The translations under genes and the position numbers were made by a program. A model generated the notes under the pieces. The model was given only the letters and a program-made list of their open reading frames with translations. It did no database searches and was not told the DNA's origin. Shown here piece after piece: positions 24,027-33,468 of a stretch of DNA of 37,917 bases. The DNA lies in IMG/VR virus record IMGVR_UViG_3300028388_001955, positions 1 to 37,917 of that record; one strand, 5' to 3'. Each line of letters starts with the position of its first letter. Within the stretch, counting starts at the first letter, position 1. Source of the DNA: a virus.

Positions 24027-27000
24027 TTCCGGAGAAATTGCACTTGGTTATTTTGGTGGCGTTTCGCGGATTGATTCTGTTGAAGGTTTAAATTCAAATA
24101 CATCGACATTTCTTTATAATGCTGCGCATGGTACAATGCGACAGCCTGATTATGATATGGTAATAAACCAAGACTTCACTCTTGACGATTCTGGTAAATT
24201 TGGAACGATTGCTGTATGGAATAATACAGAAATTGTTGCTATGAATACTGTTGATAAAAGATATATCGGCCGCTTTGCGCACCGTTTCAGTAGTTTTATG
24301 CCTGCGCCGTGGCGCCCGATCCACAAACACCAAGATGGCCGCGATTGGATCTATATGACCAACGCTCCTGGTACACAAGTGTCTGCTGATAGTGGTCAGC
24401 GAATGGCTACATTTCGAATGGGGCCGCCATCATATGGTTGGCAACGAGGAACGTTCTTCGAGTTTACGGGGTTAACCGGTGTAGACAATTATACTGGTGC
24501 TGCAGATCCTGATAGCGATTACCTTTTGGTTGTTGGGCAAGATTCTGCTATTATTACATCTATTAATGTTACCAACCCCGAAGTACCATCGGTTGCGGAC
24601 ACGCTAACAGATTCTAATATCGGAATAGGAATTCTCGATGTTGTGATTAAAGGTAATAGAGCATATATCGCTGAGGTAATCACCAATCGGTTTTCCAAAA
24701 TGCATATTGTAGATGTTTCTAATTATAACAGTCTATCGAAAATTGCGACGTTTACACCAGATTCAAGTTTGAGAGCAATCGATGCAAGAGAACTTGTTGC
24801 TGATCCCGATTCTGATGTAGTTTACCTAGGGGGATGGGACACCCTACTTGCGGTAGACGTTACCAATGATAGTTCGAAGGTTGTTGGGACATATAAACGC
24901 GCAGATAATCAAGCTGTTGACATTGAAACAATGGCTATTAATGGTAATAACCTTTGGATGTGCTACGATAATGGTTACATTGAATGCGTTGATGTTAGTG
25001 ACCAAACGTCAATTACTAGTCAATCGTTTACACAATTCAACGAAATGACAGAAGTGTGCAACATACAAGTATTTGAATCTGGTGGAGAAGTGTTTGGTTA
25101 CATATCAACGGGAGACTTTGGCAACGGCCAAATTTTTGTATGGGATTTTACTAATCCGACTAAACCAGAACTGATTTCTCAGTGGGGCGGTAATCATATC
25201 GATTGCCCCGGAAGTCTTGATTTAGAAGTAAACGACGCTGGTGATACGCTATTTATTGGTAATTATTGGGACGGTGGTGGAATAACAGCGTACAACATTT
25301 CCGATAGAACTTCTCCGTATGTAGTCGGATATATTTCTGGTCAATATAATGATCGGGAATGTCCAATGATTGACAGCGATTATATTGTTGCCGGTGGGCC
25401 CAAAGTCGCAGGAACCGAAGACAGTGGTTATGGTCAGTGGGAAAGAACAATTGCACTGTCTATGGGTAATAATAACATACTGTGGGCTTCTGGTGAGACT
25501 AGTGGAAACTTAACAGGATTCGATGTTAGCGATCCGAGCAACATGAGACCGATCTACGCATATGATTTGGGAGCGCCAGAAAGAGTACCAGCAATAAATT
25601 TTGGGGAAGACGATCAGTACGCCGACAACATCTTTGTTGATAGAGATCACGATATTTTATATGCAACGTGCTTCACAACAGCGCTTAAATTGTATTCCTA
25701 TGATGTCAGCGATCCAGCTAACATCGTTCCGCTCGACAGCGCCATTGCTTGGCTAGATTCCCAAAATGAGCGCCCCGATGTGCGGACGCCCGCAGTTGGA
25801 GGAACACCAACGTTTGACAGAACAGGTAACTATCTACTTATCCCCAACCTAGATGGAGAGGTCAATGGTCGATCGCTGTACATTTATAACGTTACAAGAT
25901 CGACAGGTGAAATCTCTCTGAGAGGAACCTGGGCCGATTCCTCGGTTGGAGCGACGAACAAAGCAAAAGCGGAAATAGCGATCGACAGCGATACAGCGAT
26001 TATTACCGGCGGCCAAGATGATATTGTTTCTGTGTTAGATATTTCTGATGTGGATAACATTACTGTTTCTAGCTCACTGTCGTTTAGCGATGATTCAGCG
26101 ATTAACAATCCGCTGGGGATAACTATATCCCCAAACACAAAAACGGCATATGTGGTTAATAATGTTTCTGATGCATTAACAATTTTTGACTACAGCACCC
26201 CATCTAATCTAACGCTTGTCTCTCGTGTAGAAGACAGTGCAACGCGGGCTGTAATGAATGGACCAGTAGCAAACCCCTACCTAGACAGCGATAACAATTC
26301 GTTATGGTATAATTGCTCTAATTGGGGTTTAATGGGTTGTATTGATATTACAACTAAAACCAAACCAAGATTCCTTTCACACCGTGGAGAATTGGAGTGG
26401 GATGGTAATGTCGGAATTGCTGCTTATGGTGATCGTGTTTACACCATTGGTTATTTTGGCCGACAGCTTGTTATCCACAGAGTAACAAACAGTAATACGT
26501 TGACTCCATATTCACCAGTTTCTAAACTTGGTTGTTATTCAGCATTAAGTGGGCAAACAACCTCTCAACTAGTAGCTATTAAGGATTACGTATTTGCTGT
26601 CGGTCAAGACGACCACACAGTAACAGCATTTGATGTTTCCAATCCAGATAGAATTAAAATAGCTAGTCAGATTCGGAGCCTACCAAGTCTTGCATATCCA
26701 TGGGGAATGGTTACTAGCGGGGACAACCAACACTTGTTTATTGGAACAGGAACGTGGGGAACAGATTCAGCAACCTACGGCCCAAATTTTGTTACTGTTG
26801 ATATTAGCGATCCTTATAATATGTCAATCGCTAATGTTATGACTGATTCCGCAAACTTTGGGCAGCTGTCTGTTCTTGACCGTCACGGTAATTACGTTTA
26901 TGCTTCTGATTGGGGTACAGGATCTGCGCCTGCCACTGGCGGCATGCACATTATTGATGTTTCTAATCCGTTAAGCCCAACTCGCACAGGAAGTATTACT

Positions 27001-27381
27001 GGAGACTCTGACTTACGCCGCAGTAAGGGAATTGTAGCGGATAGTGACTATGCATATATAACAGGGTATTGGGTCGATTATTTAAAGGTAATTAATGTCC
27101 AAAACAAATCCTCGCCATCAGTTACTGGTTCAATAACCAGTGGAGATCTTGGGGGACCTGAGGGGATAGCGCTTTCTGGGACAAAGAATAGAGTATACAT
27201 AGCAGCTCGGTTTACAGATGGCTTGATAACAGTTGATGTTTCTAATAAAGCATCACCACGAATCGTAAAAGCGTCGACCGACAGCTTCTGGGGGAACAGC
27301 GCTCGGCAGGTATTGTTAAGAGGTGGGCGAATATTATTAACAGCGCCATTCTCAGATGCAATGACAATATTTAAGGATTAA
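23911..27381 (+). CDS. LVIVD-repeat beta-propeller adhesin
   Basis: 1156 residues from a GTG start; GGGAG lies 8-12 nt upstream. The N-terminus carries the tandem motif found at the start of many marine phage tail proteins ('FSLGNVRDEF', 'GGISLSAFRGVKKGVPDSG', 'EIALGYFGG'), which supports this start even though it lies inside the preceding gene. From about residue 215 to the end I count 18 LVIVD-type blades, with cores such as 'VDVSNYNSLSKIATF', 'GFDVSDPSNMRP', 'YDVSDPANIVPLD' and 'IIDVSNPLSPTRTGSI'. This would make two or three beta-propellers. LVIVD propellers are usually cell-surface proteins. Here the likely role is host or glycan binding at the tail. Confidence 0.75.
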   Translation: MSIPRKSFSLGNVRDEFDSSLTGGISLSAFRGVKKGVPDSGEIALGYFGGVSRIDSVEGLNSNTSTFLYNAAHGTMRQPDYDMVINQDFTLDDSGKFGTIAVWNNTEIVAMNTVDKRYIGRFAHRFSSFMPAPWRPIHKHQDGRDWIYMTNAPGTQVSADSGQRMATFRMGPPSYGWQRGTFFEFTGLTGVDNYTGAADPDSDYLLVVGQDSAIITSINVTNPEVPSVADTLTDSNIGIGILDVVIKGNRAYIAEVITNRFSKMHIVDVSNYNSLSKIATFTPDSSLRAIDARELVADPDSDVVYLGGWDTLLAVDVTNDSSKVVGTYKRADNQAVDIETMAINGNNLWMCYDNGYIECVDVSDQTSITSQSFTQFNEMTEVCNIQVFESGGEVFGYISTGDFGNGQIFVWDFTNPTKPELISQWGGNHIDCPGSLDLEVNDAGDTLFIGNYWDGGGITAYNISDRTSPYVVGYISGQYNDRECPMIDSDYIVAGGPKVAGTEDSGYGQWERTIALSMGNNNILWASGETSGNLTGFDVSDPSNMRPIYAYDLGAPERVPAINFGEDDQYADNIFVDRDHDILYATCFTTALKLYSYDVSDPANIVPLDSAIAWLDSQNERPDVRTPAVGGTPTFDRTGNYLLIPNLDGEVNGRSLYIYNVTRSTGEISLRGTWADSSVGATNKAKAEIAIDSDTAIITGGQDDIVSVLDISDVDNITVSSSLSFSDDSAINNPLGITISPNTKTAYVVNNVSDALTIFDYSTPSNLTLVSRVEDSATRAVMNGPVANPYLDSDNNSLWYNCSNWGLMGCIDITTKTKPRFLSHRGELEWDGNVGIAAYGDRVYTIGYFGRQLVIHRVTNSNTLTPYSPVSKLGCYSALSGQTTSQLVAIKDYVFAVGQDDHTVTAFDVSNPDRIKIASQIRSLPSLAYPWGMVTSGDNQHLFIGTGTWGTDSATYGPNFVTVDISDPYNMSIANVMTDSANFGQLSVLDRHGNYVYASDWGTGSAPATGGMHIIDVSNPLSPTRTGSITGDSDLRRSKGIVADSDYAYITGYWVDYLKVINVQNKSSPSVTGSITSGDLGGPEGIALSGTKNRVYIAARFTDGLITVDVSNKASPRIVKASTDSFWGNSARQVLLRGGRILLTAPFSDAMTIFKD

Positions 27382-27391
27382 AATAAGTGAA

Positions 27392-29398
27392 ATGAAAATT
27401 GCGATTATTGACCTTCTCGGTCTGCCATATGATGGAACAACAGTACAACACAGGGGACTCGGAGGATCTGAGTCAGCAGTAATTTATATCAGCCGTGAGT
27501 TGGTCAAGCTGGGATTTGACGTCACGGTTTACAATAAATGCCGCAGCGATTTTTCTAGTCCTGGTGTGTACGATGGTGTCAGGTATATTGACCACCAAAC
27601 TCATTTGTTACAATCCTCTGTTGACCAATACGATATTGTCATTTCATCACGATCAACAGCTCCATTCCGAAACGATAATCAATATGTCCATTTGACAATG
27701 GCAGCAAAGTACAGAGTACTTTGGATGCATGATACGTTTTGCCAAGGAGATGAAGTTCTTGAGGAAATGATTGTTGGGGGCTTCATTGACGAGGTGTTCA
27801 CATTATCAGATTTTCACAGTTGGTATGTAACAAGTTGCAATCACGGTCGCAAGCGGAATTTTGAAGTTCTGAAACACAAATTTTTTCAGACACGTAATGG
27901 TGTCAACGTGCACGATGTTGTTATGCAAGACCACATAATCGCCCACAAGGATAAAAATCGATTTGTCTATAATGCCAGTGCGACAAAAGGATTGGTTCCA
28001 CTAATAACAAAAATTTGGCCTGAAATTAAAAAAGCTATCCCACAAGCTAAATTAACATGTATTGGTGGGTATTACAGGTTCCCTAACGACAAGCCCGATC
28101 AGCAAGAACAGCTTGTTCGTAAAATGATGGATGATAAAAAGCTACGGCAGCAAGATGTTACTTTCACAGGAGTTATTACCCAACGAGAAGTATCAGAAAT
28201 TGTCAGCAACTCGTACATGATGTTATATCCAACAGCGTTTCCCGAAACATTTGGAATTAGCACTTTAGAGTCGTTGGTTTATCGCACTCCCGTAGTTACT
28301 AATAGGTTTGGTGCTTTAGAAGAGACAGCAATTGATCAGGCGTGTTATAAAATAAACTATAGTTCAACCAATAATGCTCTATTTAATAATATAGACGAAG
28401 AAAATCAAACAAAGTTATTTGTGCAGACTGTTATAGAAGCCTATAACAATGATTATCTACACAAGCAAAAACAGTGGTATTGCTCTGTAGTTGATGATAT
28501 TGTTGGTTGGGATACCGTTGCTATACAATGGAAGCAACATCTTTACTACAAGCTAGGTAAGTTTCTCAACGTTGATCAGTATCGTCGTGCGGACCGAATT
28601 AATCAAAAGGTCGCCCGTATATTTGGACGGCGGTTTAACAACGACTCACAACGAGTAAAGTATACTAGTTATGGCGAACAAAAACCTATCGTTATCATTA
28701 GTCCATTCCGCAACGCAGCTAATTACATTGAAAAATGTATCAGGTCCGTTGCACAACAAGACTATGACAATTACCAACATTGGTTAATAGATGATGCTAG
28801 TGACGATGATGGTAGTCAAGTTGCACGCGAAACAATACAATCGCTTCCACAGCGAATTCGACCGAGATTTAAACTAACATCTAATCCTGTTCGTGCAGGA
28901 GCAATTGTTAATCAGCTGCGTGCATTTAAGAAGTTGCAACCCGACTGTATTGTAATGCTATTAGATGGGGACGATTGGCTTGTCAATAACAATACGGTGT
29001 TTGATATGTACAACGATTTGTATCATAATGGTGTCGATTTCACATATGGTTCTATGTGGTCTGAGGCAGATCAGATTCCACTAATTGCGCAACAATACCC
29101 CCAATCTGTTATTAATAACAAACAATACAGCAAGATTTCATTTCCGTGGAAGATTCCATACACACACTTGAGAACATTTAATAGCAACTTAACCAAAAAT
29201 TTAGATCACAATGCATTTAAGAAGCCATTTGGTGAATGGATGATGGCAGGTGCAGATAATCCTTTATTCTATCAATTAATTGAAAAAGCATCTAATCCTG
29301 TTGCCGTAAAGGAGATTGTTTGCCACTACAATGATCTTAATCCATTAAACGATTATAAAGTTAATGCAGAAGAACAAAACAGGAATGCTGGATTATGA
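27392..29398 (+). CDS. Bifunctional glycosyltransferase: GT4 (GT-B) plus GT2 (GT-A)
   Basis: 668 residues with two enzyme domains. Residues 1-400 form a GT-B/GT4 transferase: N-terminal 'GLGGSESAVIYISREL' and the C-terminal EX7E motif 'PETFGISTLE' (Glu285 and Glu293) that binds the sugar nucleotide. Residues about 430-668 form a GT2 (GT-A) domain: 'PIVIISPFRNAANYIEKCIR', 'LIDDASDDDGS' and the metal-binding 'LLDGDDW' (Asp525-Asp528). There is no signal peptide or membrane span, so it works in the infected-cell cytoplasm. The acceptor is unknown. Its place after the adhesin genes suggests the phage fibres, but host surface glycan or DNA cannot be excluded. The stop overlaps the next start (ATGA). 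Confidence 0.85.
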   Translation: MKIAIIDLLGLPYDGTTVQHRGLGGSESAVIYISRELVKLGFDVTVYNKCRSDFSSPGVYDGVRYIDHQTHLLQSSVDQYDIVISSRSTAPFRNDNQYVHLTMAAKYRVLWMHDTFCQGDEVLEEMIVGGFIDEVFTLSDFHSWYVTSCNHGRKRNFEVLKHKFFQTRNGVNVHDVVMQDHIIAHKDKNRFVYNASATKGLVPLITKIWPEIKKAIPQAKLTCIGGYYRFPNDKPDQQEQLVRKMMDDKKLRQQDVTFTGVITQREVSEIVSNSYMMLYPTAFPETFGISTLESLVYRTPVVTNRFGALEETAIDQACYKINYSSTNNALFNNIDEENQTKLFVQTVIEAYNNDYLHKQKQWYCSVVDDIVGWDTVAIQWKQHLYYKLGKFLNVDQYRRADRINQKVARIFGRRFNNDSQRVKYTSYGEQKPIVIISPFRNAANYIEKCIRSVAQQDYDNYQHWLIDDASDDDGSQVARETIQSLPQRIRPRFKLTSNPVRAGAIVNQLRAFKKLQPDCIVMLLDGDDWLVNNNTVFDMYNDLYHNGVDFTYGSMWSEADQIPLIAQQYPQSVINNKQYSKISFPWKIPYTHLRTFNSNLTKNLDHNAFKKPFGEWMMAGADNPLFYQLIEKASNPVAVKEIVCHYNDLNPLNDYKVNAEEQNRNAGL

Positions 29399-30627
29399 AA
29401 CGAATTTTGATTGCTGTTCCAACAAACAAATATATTGAACCTGAAACATTTAAGTCAATTTACGATCAGGAAATCCCAGAAGGATACTCAGTAGATTTTC
29501 AATTCTTTTATGGATATCAGATTGATCAAATTCGTAATTTAATTGCGCATTGGGCAGTCAGCGCTTACGATTACTTGTTTAGTGTTGATAGTGACATTGT
29601 ATTACCCAAAGACGCTCTAAAGAAATTGCTAGCAGCAGATAAAGATATTATTTCGGGGCTGTATATTCAACGCAAGCCTGGAGAACACATCTTAGAAATA
29701 TATAAGATGACGCCATCAGGAGGATGTACAAACATAACAGCTGAGCAACTTGCAGATTTACCAGGAGATGTTGTTAACGTTGCCGCTTGCGGAATGGGAT
29801 GCTGCCTAATTAAATCGGAAGTACTATCTGCGATTGGATATCCACAATTTGTTTATAAAAGTGCATTACAACATAAGCATACTGTTTCAGAAGATGTTAA
29901 TATGTGCCGTAAAGCGGAGCAGCACGGGTACTTCACGTGGGCTGAAAAGACTGTGATTTGCAAACACATCGGGCAGACACAATTCTTGGTGCAGATGCCA
30001 GAGCGTAAACCAAAACCACAACAGTTAACACACCTCGACAAAGTCGCGCAAGCGGACCTGCTACCTCAAACCCACGTTGATTTCTTAAAGTCTTTATCAA
30101 TTAAACCAAGAGTAATTTATGACATTGGTGCGTGTGTATTACATTGGACACGACATGCACAAAAGATCTGGCCTGATGCAAGCATTTTTTGTTTTGATGC
30201 GTCCCCAGCGGTTCGGCGGTTTTTTCACCCACACCAAGGCTACATAGGTCCGTTATCAGATCAAGATGGCCGCACTGTAATGTTCTATAATGATGTTGAC
30301 AATCCAGGTGGTAACAGCTACTACAAAGAAACCACTGGTTATTACGACAACATCAAACCAACGCCAATGAAAACACGTACATTAGACAGTGTTGTCAAAC
30401 AAGCGGGTTGGCCGCTTGCCGATTTGATTAAAATAGACGTGCAGGGGGCAGAGCTGGATGTGTTAAAGGGCGCGGAAAACGTTTTGAGCAATAAACCAGA
30501 TCTTATTGTTGAGGCACAATTTACAAACTATAATCAAGGGGCGCCCAAGTTTGACGATGTGGACAAATTCCTCACAGACCTGGGATACAAATGTCAACAC
30601 GTGATTAACAAAAATACCTATAAATAA
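29395..30627 (+). CDS. Glycosyltransferase-like domain fused to FkbM methyltransferase
   Basis: 410 residues. Residues 1-215 look like a GT-A glycosyltransferase ('RILIAVPTNKYIEPETFKSI', 'YLFSVDSDIVLPKDALKKLL'), with DSD at 65-67 as the likely metal-binding DxD. Residues about 238-405 are an FkbM-family SAM-dependent methyltransferase: motif I 'VIYDIGAC' (Asp243) and the family signature 'IKIDVQGAELDVLKGAE' (Asp348). FkbM enzymes usually O-methylate sugars, so this protein may add and then cap a sugar. It is coupled to the upstream GT4-GT2 gene by a 4-nt overlap, so three sugar-transfer domains and one methyltransferase form one cassette. The late promoter for gp13 overlaps its end. Confidence 0.82.
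   Translation: MKRILIAVPTNKYIEPETFKSIYDQEIPEGYSVDFQFFYGYQIDQIRNLIAHWAVSAYDYLFSVDSDIVLPKDALKKLLAADKDIISGLYIQRKPGEHILEIYKMTPSGGCTNITAEQLADLPGDVVNVAACGMGCCLIKSEVLSAIGYPQFVYKSALQHKHTVSEDVNMCRKAEQHGYFTWAEKTVICKHIGQTQFLVQMPERKPKPQQLTHLDKVAQADLLPQTHVDFLKSLSIKPRVIYDIGACVLHWTRHAQKIWPDASIFCFDASPAVRRFFHPHQGYIGPLSDQDGRTVMFYNDVDNPGGNSYYKETTGYYDNIKPTPMKTRTLDSVVKQAGWPLADLIKIDVQGAELDVLKGAENVLSNKPDLIVEAQFTNYNQGAPKFDDVDKFLTDLGYKCQHVINKNTYK
30619..30626 (+). promoter_or_regulatory. T4-type late promoter box upstream of gp13
   Basis: Exact TATAAATA, overlapping the last codons of the methyltransferase gene and 30 nt before the gp13 start at 30656. It separates the sugar-modification cassette from the neck, packaging and tail genes. 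Confidence 0.75.
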
Positions 30628-30655
30628 AAGCAGATAACAACAAATAGGTAAACTG

Positions 30656-31408
30656 ATGGTAGCTCCGACATCAAGAGAAACTCTAATTGAATATTGCTTG
30701 CGCGATCTCGGCGCGCCAGTATTAGAGATCAACGTTGATCCAGATCAGCTGGAGGATCGCGTTGATGAAGCTTTGCAATACTATCAAGAATACCACGGTG
30801 ATGCGACATATAGAGATTACATTGCTCATCAGCTGACAGATAGCGATTTAAGCAACGAGTTTATTCCTATTGGCACTGATGTGCTGTTTGTAAACAGGTT
30901 GTTCCCGATCCGCGGTGGTCAAATCAGAAAAGATTTTTTTGATATCAAATATCAACTTCACTTAAATGATATTGCCAACCTACAAACATATATGGGTGAT
31001 ATGGCATATTATGAACAAATTCAGCAATATCTGTCTTTAATTGACATGAAACTAAACGGCACTCCGCAAATCGAATTTAATAGAAAAATGGATCGGATCT
31101 ATATTTTCGGAGATTTGACCGACGGGGATTTAGAAGTTGGTGATTACGTTGTTTATGAGGCTTATCGCGTTGTAGACCCTAACACGTTTAATCAAATTTG
31201 GAACGATAAGTGGTTAAAAAAATACACCACAGCATTAATCAAGAAACAATGGGGATCTAATCTAATCAAGTTTGAGGGTATGCAGCTTCCGGGTGGTGTC
31301 ACAATAAATGGCCGGCAAATATATGAAGATGCGTTACAGGAAATTGAAAAATTAGAAGAAGATATTAGATTAAGCGCTGAGTTTCCTCCTGATTTTTATG
31401 TGGGGTAA
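30656..31408 (+). CDS. gp13: Neck protein gp13 (head completion)
   Basis: 250 residues (T4 gp13 about 309). The N-terminus 'YCLRDLGAPVLEINVDPDQL' followed by 'EDRVDEALQYYQEYH' is the standard gp13 opening. 'FPIRGGQIRKDFFDIKYQLH', 'VDPNTFNQIWNDKWLKKYTT' and 'LIKKQWGSNLIKFEGMQLPG' also fit. gp13 and gp14 form the neck that closes the filled head and accepts the tail. Gene order gp13-gp14-gp15-gp16-gp17-gp18 is as in T4. Confidence 0.92.
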   Translation: MVAPTSRETLIEYCLRDLGAPVLEINVDPDQLEDRVDEALQYYQEYHGDATYRDYIAHQLTDSDLSNEFIPIGTDVLFVNRLFPIRGGQIRKDFFDIKYQLHLNDIANLQTYMGDMAYYEQIQQYLSLIDMKLNGTPQIEFNRKMDRIYIFGDLTDGDLEVGDYVVYEAYRVVDPNTFNQIWNDKWLKKYTTALIKKQWGSNLIKFEGMQLPGGVTINGRQIYEDALQEIEKLEEDIRLSAEFPPDFYVG

Positions 31409-31411
31409 CAA

Positions 31412-32290
31412 ATGGCAACTAATCATTATTTTAGCCAAAAGGTAAAATCAGAACAGCTTTTATATGAAGACATCATTATTGAAAGCATTCGGATGTATGG
31501 GCAAGATGTATATTACTTGCCTCGAGATCTGGTCAACGAAGATGTAATATTTGGTGATGATGTCCCTTCTAGGTTTAACAGCTCTTATAAAGTAGAAGTT
31601 TACATCGAGAACGTCGAAGGATTCGATGGAGAGGGAGATCTATTTACAAAATTTGGTATTGAGATCCGCGACCAAGCATCGTTTATCATTGCGAGACGTC
31701 GGTGGGATCAAACTGTTTCTAGATATGACAACGAAATTGTCGTGGACCGACCTGCAGAGGGAGACCTGTTGTATCTTCCGCTGTCGAAGTCGATGTTCCA
31801 GATTATGCACGTTGAGCATGAACAGCCATTCTATCAGCTAAGCAATTTGCCTGTGTACAGATTGCGGTGTGAGTTGTTTGAGTATAGCGGAGAAGACATA
31901 GAAACTGGAGTTGAGGAGATCGACGACATAGAGAATCTTGGATATAAGCAGGTATTGTCGCTTGCTGATTCAGCAGAAATTGATTTTGTTGTGGGATCAA
32001 CAGTTAGCCAACTTCTTGGATCCGGTGCAACAGTAACTGGTGAGGTCGTCTCCTACAATGACTCAGACAATATCCTCACGGTGACTCAAATTGGCTCCGA
32101 CGACAGCGACTTCCACTTGTTTACAACAGGAGATCTCACTGCAACGGATACTAATGGAGCGACGTTTAAACGCACTATAACTTCTGTTGATGAGCAGCTA
32201 AACCAAGTTAACGCTCAGAATGATGATTTTGATACACAGTCTGATTTTATTGATTTTACAGAAACCAACCCCTTCGGGGATCCTAGATAA
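31412..32290 (+). CDS. gp14: Neck protein gp14 (head completion)
   Basis: 292 residues (T4 gp14 about 256). Typical opening 'HYFSQKVKSEQLLYEDIIIE', then 'MYGQDVYYLPRDLV', 'SYKVEVYIENVEGFDGEGDL' and 'KFGIEIRDQASFIIARRRWD'. It starts 3 nt after gp13. The C-terminal 100 residues contain an acidic beta segment ('GATVTGEVVSYNDSDNILTV') that probably accounts for the extra length. It works with gp13 as the head-tail joining neck. Confidence 0.92.
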   Translation: MATNHYFSQKVKSEQLLYEDIIIESIRMYGQDVYYLPRDLVNEDVIFGDDVPSRFNSSYKVEVYIENVEGFDGEGDLFTKFGIEIRDQASFIIARRRWDQTVSRYDNEIVVDRPAEGDLLYLPLSKSMFQIMHVEHEQPFYQLSNLPVYRLRCELFEYSGEDIETGVEEIDDIENLGYKQVLSLADSAEIDFVVGSTVSQLLGSGATVTGEVVSYNDSDNILTVTQIGSDDSDFHLFTTGDLTATDTNGATFKRTITSVDEQLNQVNAQNDDFDTQSDFIDFTETNPFGDPR

Positions 32291-32311
32291 TAAATCTACC
32301 GAAGACCCATA

Positions 32312-32319
32312 AAGGAGGG
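32312..32319 (+). promoter_or_regulatory. Strong Shine-Dalgarno deciding an ATT start for gp15
   Basis: AAGGAGGG is a 7-nt match to the anti-Shine-Dalgarno sequence. The only coding start at the correct distance is the ATT at 32327, 7 nt after its last G. The first downstream ATG (32375) is 55 nt away and has no ribosome binding site of its own. Confidence 0.75.
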
Positions 32320-32326
32320 TAGTCCC

Positions 32327-33112
32327 ATTTTTGGAATTTATTTTTACCATCAACGGGTTCGTAAAAGTGTTGCTATGTTTGGCAAGCTGTTCAACGACAT
32401 ATACATCATGCGCAAGGACGCCTCAGACACTGGATACAGCACTCTAAAGGTACCTCTTGCTTATGCACCCCGCCGTAAGTTTATCGAGCGAATTCGCGAG
32501 AATCCTAACCTAGATACTGATACACAAGTAGCAATTAAGCTACCACGAATGTCCTTTGAGATTGTCAGCTTTAATTATGATCCTAACAGACAAATAAGCA
32601 AGACAACAACGTTTTCCCAAGCTGCTAGTGTCAACACCCAGCGTAATAAGTTTCGTGCGTGGGTTCCATATACAATAAACTTTCAGCTGAGCATATATGC
32701 AAAAACTCACGACGATGCTTTACAAGTCGTTGAGCAAATTGTTCCTTATTTTAATCCTCAGTATACGCTGACGGTTAAACCATTCGAAGAATACCCAAAT
32801 GTTACCGAAGATGTCCCGGTAACGTTGACAGGAATTTCGTTCACTGATGATTATGAAGCGGCGTTAGAACAGCGGCGGACAATCATATACACACTAGATT
32901 TTGATATGAAGATTAATTTCTGGGGTCCAATAGGCAATGCAACAATTATTCGTAAGGCTATAAATAAGATATATGAGATTAATCAAGGTGGTCGCGACAG
33001 CGATGTGTTGATTGAAACAATAACAGTCACTCCAGATCCAGCTGATGCTAGTCCCGATAGCGACTACGGGTTTAATACTGTGATTGACTTAGCTTTTGAT
33101 GATAGTGCATGA
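32327..33112 (+). CDS. gp15: Tail completion / sheath terminator gp15, likely AUU start
   Basis: Tail-completion protein that caps the sheath and tube and binds the neck. From the ATT start it has 261 residues (T4 gp15 is 272). The extra N-terminal residues read MFGIYFYHQRVRKSVA when the first codon is taken as Met, and this matches the family opening (T4 starts MFGYFYNSSFRR) before 'MFGKLFNDIYIMRK'. Starting at ATG 32375 would remove this conserved part. The core includes 'VAIKLPRMSFEIVSFNYDPN' and 'PYTINFQLSIYAKTHDDALQ'. The stop overlaps the gp16 start (ATGA). The alternative is that the true base at 32329 is G. Confidence 0.85.
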   Translation: MFGIYFYHQRVRKSVAMFGKLFNDIYIMRKDASDTGYSTLKVPLAYAPRRKFIERIRENPNLDTDTQVAIKLPRMSFEIVSFNYDPNRQISKTTTFSQAASVNTQRNKFRAWVPYTINFQLSIYAKTHDDALQVVEQIVPYFNPQYTLTVKPFEEYPNVTEDVPVTLTGISFTDDYEAALEQRRTIIYTLDFDMKINFWGPIGNATIIRKAINKIYEINQGGRDSDVLIETITVTPDPADASPDSDYGFNTVIDLAFDDSA

Positions 33113-33468
33113 CAGATTCAGAACAAAACCCTAATATAGACAACGACTTCGAATACTCTCGTCAAATGTATTACAAGCTACTGACCAAAGGGGAAGAAGC
33201 TTTAGATGATATGATGGACGTTGCACGGGCGACAGAGCATCCGCGTGCATACGAGGTTTTTTCTACCCTAATGAAGAACGTTAGCGACATCAATGACAAA
33301 TTGATGGATATGCATAAAAAGAAGAAAGACCTTAACAAAACTGGAGCAAAGCAACTGCCAACGCCAGAAGGACAAACAAACGTCTTTATTGGTTCTACGA
33401 CAGATCTTCAACGTATGCTTCAGCAACAAACAATGATTGACGTAACGCCTGATGACAGTGATAAGTAA
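33109..33468 (+). CDS. gp16: Terminase small subunit gp16
   Basis: 119 residues (T4 gp16 is 164). The conserved middle 'ARATEHPRAYEVFSTLMKNV', followed by 'SDINDKLMDMHKKKKDL' and 'NVFIGSTTDLQRML', is typical of gp16 in T4-like phages. Two helices form the coiled-coil that assembles into rings. gp16 recognises DNA and stimulates the ATPase and nuclease of gp17. It is translationally coupled to gp15 and is 23 nt upstream of gp17. Confidence 0.88.
   Translation: MTDSEQNPNIDNDFEYSRQMYYKLLTKGEEALDDMMDVARATEHPRAYEVFSTLMKNVSDINDKLMDMHKKKKDLNKTGAKQLPTPEGQTNVFIGSTTDLQRMLQQQTMIDVTPDDSDK

Noticed and set aside
32959-32966. TATAAATA inside gp15
   Set aside because: Same reasoning: it lies in coding sequence 143 nt before gp16. 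It could drive gp16-gp17 but there is no supporting context.
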